Shown: piece by piece, positions 1 to 5,448 of the stretch
How the letters are laid out: the number at the start of each line of letters is the position of its first letter
How positions within the stretch are numbered: the first letter of the stretch is position 1
Origin: Methanosarcinaceae archaeon
GTDB taxonomy: Archaea > Halobacteriota > Methanosarcinia > Methanosarcinales > Methanosarcinaceae
NCBI GenBank assembly: GCA_030594665.1
Contig: JAUVET010000084.1
Span: forward strand, 1 to 6,519
Reading direction: 5' to 3'
Length of the DNA: 6,519 nucleotides
Translations under genes and position numbers: made by a program
The notes under the pieces: model-generated
Told to the model about the DNA's origin: nothing
The model's input: only the letters and a program-made list of their open reading frames with translations
The model's database searches: none

Positions 1-1
1 A

Positions 2-784
2 TTAAAAGATGCCTACTACGAACTTTCGTTAAAGCAGAATGAGATACTTGGGCTTCTTGCACAGTATCTCAAAGTGGGAGGCTTTCCCGAATGGTTCGAG
101 ATAAAGAATGAAGATATGTGGTTCAAGATATTATCCGAGGAATACACGAGCCTTCTTTTGTACAGGGATATTGTTAAGGTATTCAACATACGTGACCCCC
201 TTCTTCTTGAATCGCTCTTCAGGTTCATAGCCTCTCATTCGGGAGAACGGTTCAGTTATCTTGGGATAGCAAAGGAGATCAGTGCCGATAAGGAAACATC
301 AAAACAATACCTGTACCATCTTGCCAATTCGCGTATGATTTACCTGTCAGGCTACTACACCAAGAGCAAAAAGGCGGCAGAGAGAAAGGAAAAGAAGATA
401 TATTTCTGCGATATCGGACTTAAGAACTCTTTTGTAAGAGAGCAGGATATCGGTTTTGATGCGGAAAATGCAGCATTCCTGCATTGCATGAAAGGAGTTT
501 CACAAGACCTGTTCGGAAAGGTGTTCTACTGGTTTGACAAAAACAGGTATGAAACTGATATTATAATGAGTTGTAAATCAAAGGTAGTGCCGATAGAGGT
601 AAAATATAAGGAGAGGGAGAGAGATTCATTTGATGCAAGAGACCTCAAGGGTCTTATAGGGTTTTGCAAGAAATTCGATAACAAGCATGCGTTTGTTGTT
701 ACCAGGTCAATGCTGGATGAGAAGAATATTGAAGATATAAGAGTTACGTTTGTCCCGCTCGGGCTCTTTTTGCTTGCGTTTTGA
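2..784 (+). CDS. C-terminal part of AAA_14/DUF4143-type ATPase (5' end outside window)
   Basis: The frame is open from the first bases of the window to TGA at 782-784, giving 260 residues; the N-terminal P-loop ATPase half lies upstream, so the GTG at 74 is an internal codon, not a start. The GGFPEW motif (residues 26-31) is the typical hinge between the AAA_14 ATPase and the DUF4143 region. Residues about 84-115 look like a winged helix. The C-terminal part has a PD-(D/E)XK-like signature: Asp186 after ET, then PIEVKYK with Glu199 and Lys201. The end (VPLGLFLLAF) is a normal family C-terminus, so the 3' end is complete. These proteins are common in archaea as mobile or accessory ATPases; substrate and role are largely unknown. 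A nuclease-like role for the C-terminal fold is inference. No partner gene is visible. Family call is firm, function is not. Confidence 0.8.
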   Translation, partial: LKDAYYELSLKQNEILGLLAQYLKVGGFPEWFEIKNEDMWFKILSEEYTSLLLYRDIVKVFNIRDPLLLESLFRFIASHSGERFSYLGIAKEISADKETSKQYLYHLANSRMIYLSGYYTKSKKAAERKEKKIYFCDIGLKNSFVREQDIGFDAENAAFLHCMKGVSQDLFGKVFYWFDKNRYETDIIMSCKSKVVPIEVKYKERERDSFDARDLKGLIGFCKKFDNKHAFVVTRSMLDEKNIEDIRVTFVPLGLFLLAF

Positions 785-878
785 TGTTGAAGAACTATTA
801 TTGAAAAATAAACTGCCCCAGTTCTACCAATACTTCATACCTTCGAACAAGAATCCGATCGATTGGATATTCTCATGA
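774..878 (+). other. Possible short protein-like remnant after the ATPase
   Basis: In the frame one base after the ATPase frame, a TTG at 774 opens a 34-residue reading ending at TGA 876-878. It contains DVEELLLKNKLPQFYQYF and ends NPIDWIFS, which looks more protein-like than random AT-rich sequence. It has no clear ribosome binding site and no known family that I recognise. It may be the tail of a lost gene or chance. I list it because it fills an otherwise empty stretch. Confidence 0.2.
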
Positions 879-1010
879 AACAGACGACCTACTTTAATAA
901 ATAATAACAACTTTCATATAAATATACCACTCCGCAAGTATAATTTCGAATCGCAGATGACTCAAGAGGTTCATTATAAAAAAATAAGTATGGCCTCTTG
1001 ATAGTAAAAT

Positions 1011-1070
1011 TCCGGCCACAGAGTACACAGAGGGCACAGAGATTGTAGCAACTTTTCCTCTGTGGCGGAA
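1011..1070. repeat. CACAGAG 9-bp repeat cluster with inverted copy
   Basis: CACAGAG occurs three times at exact 9-base spacing (starts 1017, 1026, 1035). The arm GCCACAGAG at 1015-1023 is complemented by CTCTGTGGC at 1058-1066. The pairing extends on the outer side to TTCC/GGAA with one bulged G, giving a long stem around a 34-base loop. Similar CACAGAG clusters are scattered in many archaeal and bacterial genomes and often create the spurious minus-strand peptide LCALCVLCG, as here. Function unknown. The rest of 879-1096 shows nothing coding. Confidence 0.7.
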
Positions 1071-1096
1071 AGTTACAAAAACCAGTCACGGTTTAG

Positions 1097-1105
1097 TATA
1101 TAAAA
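1097..1105 (+). promoter_or_regulatory. TATA box of the nucleotidyltransferase gene
   Basis: TATATAAAA lies about 20 bases before the ATG at 1124. At the usual archaeal distance (about 25 bases) transcription would start at or next to the ATG, which suggests a leaderless or nearly leaderless mRNA. This agrees with the absence of a good Shine-Dalgarno sequence. Confidence 0.5.
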
Positions 1106-1123
1106 TGACATGGGGTCTGAATC

Positions 1124-1421
1124 ATGATTTCAAAAGAACACATTCAAGATATCACTACGAAAATCATCAATAGTGTTCACCCTGAAAAAATTATTCTTTT
1201 TGGATCATATGCATGGGGCGAACCAATTAAAGATAGTGACCTTGATCTATTTATTGTAATGATATCAAATATGAGACCCATTAAACGAGCTGCAATCATT
1301 AGAAAAGCATGCCGGGATGGTTATTGTACCTATGGATTTGATTGTTAGGACCTATGGCGTCATTCTAGCGTCTGGAAATAACGTCCATTTTTGCCATATA
1401 ATCCCACATCAAATTTCATAA
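1124..1421 (+). pseudogene. MNT-type minimal nucleotidyltransferase, frameshifted and truncated
   Basis: The first 65 codons encode a clear minimal nucleotidyltransferase: HPEKIILFGSYAWGE followed by DSDLDL, the GSx(10)DxD catalytic signature with Gly27, Ser28, Asp39 and Asp41. The original frame stops at 1348 after a non-family tail (GYCTYGFDC). Moving one base forward at about 1319-1320 restores a family-like sequence, VIVPMDLIVRTYGV, so one extra base near the GATGG at 1316-1320 has broken the gene. The shifted frame stays open to TAA 1419-1421, but similarity seems to end near 1362, so the rest of the C-terminus is also lost. Intact MNT proteins usually pair with a HEPN protein as a toxin-antitoxin module in which MNT is the antitoxin; no HEPN gene is visible. 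The transposase fragment just downstream suggests insertion or rearrangement removed the end. A sequencing error could also explain the frameshift. Confidence 0.7.
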
Positions 1422-1464
1422 ATTCGCCATCTTCTAACCGATTTTCCACTACATGTTTAACCAT
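1360..1464 (-). other. Possible 34-residue minus-strand ORF or gene fragment
   Basis: Reading the minus strand from ATG (1464-1462) to TGA (1362-1360) gives 34 residues containing ENRLEDGEFMKFDVGLYGKN. The composition looks protein-like, but the frame is too short for statistical support and has only a weak ribosome binding site. I do not recognise a family. It overlaps the decayed end of the nucleotidyltransferase pseudogene and may be a fragment of a lost gene or chance. Nothing else is apparent in 1422-1490. Confidence 0.15.
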
Positions 1465-1490
1465 AAAAATCAAAACCGATAGTGTTATAT

Positions 1491-1511
1491 TGTAGTGAGA
1501 TACATCACTAC
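1491..1511. repeat. Perfect palindrome before the transposase fragment (possible IS end or operator)
   Basis: GTAGTGA (1492-1498) and TCACTAC (1505-1511) form a 7-bp stem around GATACA. It ends six bases before the transposase ATG at 1518. A near-identical motif in inverted orientation sits at 3271-3294. The shared outer TGTAGTG and the shared 12-mer ATACATCACTAC, in opposite orientation, fit the two ends of an insertion sequence, though the position so near the start codon could also suit a transposase operator. Confidence 0.55.
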
Positions 1512-1517
1512 GATATT

Positions 1518-1865
1518 ATGACATACATACGAAAATTTAAGAGGGAAAACAAGGACGGAACAATCAAAACATATTACGCAGAAGTAGAATCTGTTCGAGA
1601 AGGGGACAAAGTAGTTCAGCGTTATATTCGATCATTGGGCACCGACCCCGAACACCCAACAAACATACCAATCGAACCAACCCATTTCTCATACCTGTCT
1701 TTGCGGTTAATACAAGGTTCACTCACACCGAATGATCTCTTTGAGATGTTAGAAAATATGGGTCAGCCGGTGAAAAAGGCAGACCTTAAGCGACTGGGCA
1801 TTCACTACGATTTTGAAAAAAAAACGTACTCTATCTCCCTGTCCTACCAGAAGAACTCAAAATAA
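1518..1865 (+). CDS. IS1634/IS4-type transposase N-terminal fragment or stand-alone N-terminal-domain protein
   Basis: The ATG at 1518 opens a 115-residue protein starting MTYIRKFKRENKDGTIKTYY, followed by AEVESVREGDKVVQRYIRSLG. This is the characteristic N-terminus of IS1634-type transposases (YIRK...YYAEVES...RVVQRYIRSLG). The whole DDE catalytic domain expected in the remaining 400 or so residues is missing, so it cannot catalyse transposition. An upstream in-frame GTG at 1482 would run through the palindrome at 1491-1511 and lacks family similarity, so 1518 is preferred. The C-terminal part (LKRLGIHYDFEKKTYSISLS) looks orderly, not like frameshift junk, so this could be a natural small protein that shares only the IS1634 N-terminal domain. 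Directly downstream comes A/C-rich DNA and then nrpR. Family assignment is good; truncated versus stand-alone is open. Confidence 0.65.
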   Translation: MTYIRKFKRENKDGTIKTYYAEVESVREGDKVVQRYIRSLGTDPEHPTNIPIEPTHFSYLSLRLIQGSLTPNDLFEMLENMGQPVKKADLKRLGIHYDFEKKTYSISLSYQKNSK

Positions 1866-1954
1866 AAAACCCAACACAATGCCCAATATGTAAAAATAAA
1901 CCACACACACAAACAACATACACAAGAACCATAAAAACACTTTACAAGCAACAA
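1861..1954. other. Strongly A/C-biased spacer between transposase fragment and nrpR
   Basis: Positions 1861-1960 contain 25 C but only 4 G on the plus strand and hardly any self-complementarity. No ORF, hairpin or repeat unit is visible beyond the CA-run at 1901-1910. It may simply be the 3' tail of the transposase fragment plus promoter DNA. Confidence 0.4.
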
Positions 1955-1968
1955 TATATAATATATTA
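1955..1968 (+). promoter_or_regulatory. TATA-type promoter of nrpR
   Basis: TATATAATATATTA lies about 35-48 bases before the nrpR start, placing transcription start near 1980-1985 and leaving a short leader that carries GAGGG at 1991-1995. No GGTA-N6-TACC operator is visible here, so self-repression by NrpR is not supported by the sequence. Confidence 0.5.
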
Positions 1969-2002
1969 GTGGAATGTAGAATAAAAGCCAGAGGGTAATC
2001 CA

Positions 2003-2761
2003 TTGCAAAGAAATAATTCCAGTATTCAGTTCACACAATCTACAATAGAAGATTTGATGTTCAAGACAACATTTGATCCCAAAACAACTGTAGGGGACGT
2101 CATAGTTAACATCTCATTGATAGATAATAACTCACTTGATGATGTTGCAAAGATATTCAAAATGGTAATTACAAGCGGCTTAGCTGTAAGCCCCTATGTG
2201 AAAATATTACATGAAGGGGATAAAATCGGGGATTTTGTGATCGAAAAAGGAAAGATCGGGATCGCAACAGTGTGTAGCATTACGATCGATGGTATTCTGT
2301 TAAAGGCTGGAATACCAATAAGACCGAAACTCGGTGGTATTGTCCAGATAAAGAACGGCACCCCTGTGAGATTTACAGATGTTTTGACCTATTCAAGTAC
2401 GACCATTGACCCCCTGGAAGTCCTTATGTCACAAGAGCTGACCTCAGTCACCCAGATGCTCAGGACAAGTACTGGAAACATACTGGCAAATTTGCGGGAA
2501 GGTCCGCTTGCAGCCAGAGACATTATAGAACGTACTCTCTCAGACCTGGTGGATGCTGAATTTAATGGAATATTAGAAGTCAGCGAACCTAACACGACTG
2601 TCCTGGATGTACCAGTTGAGAGGGACCATCTCGGAATTGTAGTAATCGGGGGCACTAACCCAATGGCAGCTGTACAGGAACATGGAATACCGATCCATAC
2701 CAATGCAATGTCCACACTAATTGACATCAATGAACTTAGCCATATTACTGATGTTTTATAA
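2003..2761 (+). CDS. nrpR: NrpRII-like nitrogen regulator, single NrpR regulatory domain (DUF128), no HTH
   Basis: The 252-residue protein is essentially one NrpR regulatory domain (NRD, formerly DUF128). Recognisable blocks are [15 protein letters not shown] (28-43), [20 protein letters not shown] (86-105), [19 protein letters not shown] (122-140), [14 protein letters not shown] (160-173), [19 protein letters not shown] (203-221) and [15 protein letters not shown] (228-242). There is no N-terminal winged helix: TAA at 1982-1984 closes the frame upstream. The TTG at 2003 is chosen because GAGGG (1991-1995) sits seven bases before it and residues 14-26 still read like the family; the alternative is ATG 2057. 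In Methanosarcina, NrpRI carries the HTH and binds DNA, while NrpRII is a single NRD that links NrpRI to TBP/TFB; the complex represses nitrogen genes and is released by 2-oxoglutarate. The nearby glnA with a perfect NrpR operator supports this role. A truncated NrpRI is the less likely alternative. Its own HTH partner must be elsewhere. Confidence 0.85.
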   Translation: MQRNNSSIQFTQSTIEDLMFKTTFDPKTTVGDVIVNISLIDNNSLDDVAKIFKMVITSGLAVSPYVKILHEGDKIGDFVIEKGKIGIATVCSITIDGILLKAGIPIRPKLGGIVQIKNGTPVRFTDVLTYSSTTIDPLEVLMSQELTSVTQMLRTSTGNILANLREGPLAARDIIERTLSDLVDAEFNGILEVSEPNTTVLDVPVERDHLGIVVIGGTNPMAAVQEHGIPIHTNAMSTLIDINELSHITDVL

Positions 2762-2880
2762 TCCTGCATTGAATTAGTAACAATGATTGATGTAATTTCG
2801 TGTTGTTCATTTTGTTTTTTCGTATTTGTATAGCTGGTTACGATAAAATATCGATGCATAGCCCAAAGTGCTAGACCCCA

Positions 2881-2920
2881 CGCAGCAACCCGCCACAACC
2901 CGCCACAACCCGCAGCAGGC
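2881..2920. repeat. Four-copy 10-bp GC-rich tandem repeat
   Basis: Exact 10-base periodicity: CGCAGCAACC, CGCCACAACC twice, then CGCAGCAGGC. The CCGCC units can pair with GGCGG at 2918-2922. The units are too short and without spacers, so this is not a CRISPR. It stands out by its GC content within AT-rich surroundings. Confidence 0.75.
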
Positions 2921-3156
2921 GGTACATTCCAATCATTATAAAAATGATTATATATCTAGATCGGTCAGACAAACCCGAACATTTTTAATTGTATATAATT
3001 CATAGAATTCTATAGTTCGAGTCAATCCGAGCATCGCGAGGATTTTCTGGAAACATTAGCATGTGGAAAACGCTATGCTGCGCTATCCTACATTTATTTT
3101 ATAAGTTGAAATGCTGCGAAAACGCCCATATCGTTCGCGTCAGTGGTGTGGGAAAC

Positions 3157-3170
3157 CGCCGCCTGCGGCG
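3157..3170. repeat. GC-rich hairpin inside the candidate element
   Basis: CGCCGC-CT-GCGGCG forms a compact, very stable hairpin, flanked by AAAC and TTT that can lengthen the stem with a bulge. It follows TGTGGGAA, as does the GC-rich hairpin at 5449-5463. No long U-run follows on either strand, so it is not a typical terminator. Confidence 0.6.
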
Positions 3171-3270
3171 TTTGTATTGATTTTAGCTTCAGTTTCAGAT
3201 CGAACAATCTAATTTACACAGCTATACAAATACGTTTTTTCTTTGAATTTTTTGAATGCATAACTGCAAA

Positions 3271-3294
3271 TGTAGTGATGTATGTTACACTACA
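3271..3294. repeat. Inverted second copy of the palindrome at 1491-1511
   Basis: TGTAGTG (3271-3277) pairs with CACTACA (3288-3294) around a 10-base loop. Its reverse complement shares TGTAGTG and then ATACATCACTAC with the motif at 1491-1511, differing only by a 2-base longer centre (TAAC against AG). The asymmetric centre shows the two copies are in opposite orientation. Confidence 0.6.
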
Positions 3295-3424
3295 CGAAAT
3301 CATTGCCGATTTTTGATTCCGTAACAAATTATTAAAATATAAATCGGTCGAATGCTATCGGAAATAGAATCTCAAAACACTGGATTTCCTGATTAAGATC
3401 GGTGTTTCACACAGACGCTAAAAT

Positions 3425-3708
3425 GACGTCATCGATTCACTCGATGTCTTCGTGGTTCATGGTGTCGGAAGGATAACGTGTGCTCCTTAACAGGTGTATT
3501 TGCAAGCATAGGAGCCACAGGTATTCTTCTTGACAACTCGCACCAGTTTCTACTCCAGCTTGAAGGAGTTGTTAGCACGATCATCTATGCAAGTGTTATC
3601 ATTATCGAATTTGTGCTTGAAAAGACGATCGGACTCAAGGTCACCGAAAGTGAAGAAAATATTGGACTTGACAAGACTCAACATGGTGAGACTGCATATA
3701 ACATTTGA
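3425..3708 (+). pseudogene. Remnant of ammonium transporter (Amt) C-terminus
   Basis: From 3425 one frame reads DVIDSLDVFVVHGVGRITCA, matching the Amt segment with the second pore histidine (VHG). About 3483-3486 the family sequence moves to the next frame, LTGVFASIGATGILL, and continues through HQFLLQLEGVVSTIIYASVI, KTIGLKVTESEENIGLD and the terminal QHGETAYNI to TGA at 3706-3708. A single lost base at the junction explains the shift (expected GALLTGVF). Everything N-terminal to the VHG region, some 300 or more residues, is missing; upstream reading is closed by TAA at 3419-3421 with no similarity. Hence this is a decayed paralogue, not a working gene. A GTG at 3478 would give a 76-residue open frame but lacks a ribosome binding site. 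The conserved GLDxxxHGExAYN tail makes the family call secure. It is a different copy from the intact amt at 5675. Confidence 0.85.
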
Positions 3709-3709
3709 G

Positions 3710-3743
3710 TGGCAGGGATTATTCGATCCCTGCCAATCTTTTT
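3710..3743 (+). terminator. Hairpin-plus-T terminator behind the amt remnant
   Basis: TGGCAGGGAT (3710-3719) pairs perfectly with ATCCCTGCCA (3726-3735) around a 6-base TATTCG loop, followed within a few bases by TTTTT. It begins two bases after the remnant's stop codon, so it was probably the terminator of the original amt gene and now insulates glnA from upstream transcription. Confidence 0.7.
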
Positions 3744-3794
3744 CCCATTGTCTACTTCTTTCAGGCGGCACATCGCCCGAAAATATTCAAAAGT

Positions 3795-3802
3795 TTTATA
3801 TA
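3795..3802 (+). promoter_or_regulatory. TATA box of glnA
   Basis: TTTATATA is preceded by a purine-rich AAAAG that can serve as BRE. A start about 25 bases downstream falls near 3820-3827, inside the NrpR operator. This leaves a leader of about 30-35 bases with GGAGGT at 3843-3848. Confidence 0.65.
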
Positions 3803-3811
3803 TTAGTATAA

Positions 3812-3827
3812 CGGTAACAGATTACCG
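3812..3827. promoter_or_regulatory. NrpR operator of glnA
   Basis: CGGTAACAGATTACCG is a perfect inverted repeat (CGGTAA-N4-TTACCG) and fits the Methanosarcina NrpR consensus GGTA-N6-TACC exactly, with one extra matched pair on each side. It lies 10 bases after the TATA box and covers the predicted transcription start, so bound NrpR would block initiation when nitrogen is plentiful. It is the only full match I found in the window. Confidence 0.85.
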
Positions 3828-3857
3828 AATGCCTATTCGAACGGAGGTTAATTCAAA

Positions 3858-5189
3858 ATGGTTCAAACAAAAGAAGATGTGCTAAAAGCAATAGCCGAAA
3901 ACGATGTAAAGTTTATCCGAACACAATTTACAGACATACTCGGGATGATCAAAAGCTGGGCAATACCTGCTGAAAACCTTGAAAGTGCATTCGAGGAAGG
4001 CGTAATGTTCGATGGTTCATCAATTGACGGGTTCACAAGGATCGAAGAATCAGACATGAAGTTGATGCTTGATCCGACAACCTTCCGAATACTACCATGG
4101 AGACCAAATGAGGGTGCAGTCGCACGTATCATTGGTGATGTGCAGCTTCCGGATGGAACACCTTTTGTGGGAGATCCACGATACGTATTAAAGAGTGCGA
4201 TCGCAGAAGCCGATAAAATGGGATATACAATGAACATGGGTCCTGAACTTGAATTTTTCCTATTTAAACTGGACGGGCATGGCAATCCCACAACAGAACT
4301 TACAGATACAGGCGGGTACTTCGATTTTGCACCGCTTGACAAAGCACAGGATGTAAGACGAGAGATCGATTACGCTCTTGAACACATGGGATTCAAATTA
4401 GAAGCTTCCCACCACGAGGTCGCACCGTCACAGCACGAGATCGACTTCAGGTTTGGAGATGTGCTGGGCACTGCCGACAATGTGGTTACATTCAGGTATG
4501 TTGTCAGGTCGATAGCATACCACAAAGGATACTATGCTACATTCATGCCAAAACCCATTTTTGGCGTAAATGGTTCAGGCATGCACTCCAACCAATCATT
4601 GATGACAGCAGATGGTAAAAATGCATTCTATGATCCGGATGCATCAAATGGACTTTCTGAAACTGCAAGATATTATATTGGCGGTCTTCTCAACCATATT
4701 AAAGAATTTACAGCACTCACTAACCCGCTTGTGAACTCCTACAAGAGACTTGTGCCAGACTACGAAGCACCAATATACCTTACATGGTCTGACAGCAACA
4801 GGAGTTCACTTATCCGTATTCCTGCAGCAAGAGGTAAAGGAACCCGTGTCGAATTACGGTGCCCGGACCCAACATGCAACCCATACCTTGCATTTGCAGT
4901 CATGCTCCGTGCAGGTCTTGACGGTATAAAAAATAAGATCGACCCGGGCGAGTCAATAACACGTAATGTCTTCGAGCTTACTGAAGATGATCGAACGCAG
5001 ATGGGAATCGATGCATTGCCAGGCAGCTTGAAAGAAGCAGTTGATGAAATGAAGCAGAGTGAGTTTGTAAGATCTGCACTTGGCGACCATGTCTTTGAAC
5101 AGTACATAACCGCAAAGACTGCCGAGTGGGATAACTACAAAGCGCACGTACACCAGTGGGAACTGGATACATATCTCAGCATTGTGTAA
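3858..5189 (+). CDS. glnA: Glutamine synthetase type I-alpha
   Basis: Makes glutamine from glutamate, ammonium and ATP in the cytoplasm as a dodecamer. Full length (443 residues). GGAGGT at 3843-3848 fixes the ATG at 3858. Motifs in order: FDGSSIDGFTRIEESDM (51-67), GPELEFFLF (128-136, metal ligands Glu130 and Glu132), EASHHEVAPSQHEIDFRFG (182-200), KPIFGVNGSGMHSNQS (232-247, ATP-site His243), NSYKRLVPDYEAP (293-305, flap Glu303), NRSSLIRIP (314-322) and RVELRCPDP (330-338). Arg61 matches the arginine that gives glutamine feedback inhibition in the alpha subgroup. The beta-type adenylylation tyrosine is absent (NVFELTEDD at 370-378), so control is not by adenylylation. Methanogen enzymes of this class are activated by 2-oxoglutarate. 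Asp301 replaces the usual Gly of VPGYEAP, an unusual change in the active-site flap. Transcribed alone from an NrpR-controlled promoter; Amt lies downstream. Confidence 0.97.
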   Translation: MVQTKEDVLKAIAENDVKFIRTQFTDILGMIKSWAIPAENLESAFEEGVMFDGSSIDGFTRIEESDMKLMLDPTTFRILPWRPNEGAVARIIGDVQLPDGTPFVGDPRYVLKSAIAEADKMGYTMNMGPELEFFLFKLDGHGNPTTELTDTGGYFDFAPLDKAQDVRREIDYALEHMGFKLEASHHEVAPSQHEIDFRFGDVLGTADNVVTFRYVVRSIAYHKGYYATFMPKPIFGVNGSGMHSNQSLMTADGKNAFYDPDASNGLSETARYYIGGLLNHIKEFTALTNPLVNSYKRLVPDYEAPIYLTWSDSNRSSLIRIPAARGKGTRVELRCPDPTCNPYLAFAVMLRAGLDGIKNKIDPGESITRNVFELTEDDRTQMGIDALPGSLKEAVDEMKQSEFVRSALGDHVFEQYITAKTAEWDNYKAHVHQWELDTYLSIV

Positions 5190-5205
5190 AGGCTTGGCCC
5201 CTTAC

Positions 5206-5220
5206 TTTTTTTATATTTTT
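5206..5220 (+). terminator. T-rich terminator of glnA
   Basis: T7 (5206-5212) and T5 (5216-5220) begin 17 bases after the stop codon. No strong hairpin precedes them, as is normal for archaeal T-tract termination. Confidence 0.5.
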
Positions 5221-5289
5221 AGTTCATTTTGCAGTTATTATTAGATTCAGCCGGATCAATTTGAAGCATGAGCTTAGGCTTTGTATGTC

Positions 5290-5305
5290 ATGCAGCAAGC
5301 TGCAT
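5290..5305. repeat. Short perfect inverted repeat in glnA-amt gap
   Basis: ATGCAGC (5290-5296) and GCTGCAT (5299-5305) are separated by AA. As RNA it would form a five-pair hairpin with a six-base loop. Function unknown. It is not followed by a T-run. The gap 5190-5674 shows no gene; ORFs there lack family similarity. Confidence 0.5.
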
Positions 5306-5448
5306 CATGCATTATCCAAGCGGCGCATTCCACTGCTACCAAATCTACAAGCCAATACCCAAAACCCAAACCTACTATACTCATATCTGCAAATACGATA
5401 CCGCTTAAAAATCGTTTTGTATTTCATGTTTATAATTGTGGGAACGTG

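Larger units (their letters stand above)
2821..3234. mobile_element. Candidate 414-bp MITE-like element with 16-bp terminal inverted repeats
   Basis: CGTATTTGTATAGCTG (2821-2836) is matched exactly in reverse complement at 3219-3234. Both outer flanks are TTTTTT (2815-2820 and 3235-3240), as a 6-base target duplication would give, though T6 is low-complexity and could be chance. The interior has no convincing ORF, but holds a 10-bp tandem repeat, a 7-bp stem (AATCATT 2931-2937 with AATGATT 2943-2949), the palindrome ATAGAATTCTAT (3002-3013) and a GC-rich hairpin (3157-3170). Size, lack of coding and perfect ends fit a non-autonomous miniature element inserted in the T-rich 3' region of nrpR. 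No transposase with matching ends is in the window. Together with 2762-2820 and 3295-3424 this region has no gene. Confidence 0.45.

Noticed and set aside
889..1089. 66-codon minus-strand ORF with NLCALCVLCG
   Set aside because: This peptide is a known type of spurious translation of CACAGAG repeats.
2389..2898. 169-codon minus-strand ORF
   Set aside because: It lies mostly antisense to nrpR, whose family motifs are clear, and it has no recognisable domain; it is a shadow frame.
2881..2920. CRISPR array
   Set aside because: Units are 10 bp, contiguous and without spacers; no cas genes are nearby.
3012..3030. Possible tRNA T-arm (GTTCGAGTCAATCC)
   Set aside because: The flanks do not pair into a T-stem and no acceptor, D or anticodon arm is present.
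3061..3180. 38-codon plus-strand ORF MWKTLCCAILHLFYKL...
   Set aside because: It reads through the GC-rich hairpin, is rich in Cys and Arg from repeat sequence and has no ribosome binding site.
3863..4342. 159-codon minus-strand ORF and similar antisense ORFs at 4760-5172
   Set aside because: All are antisense to glnA, which is conserved along its whole length.
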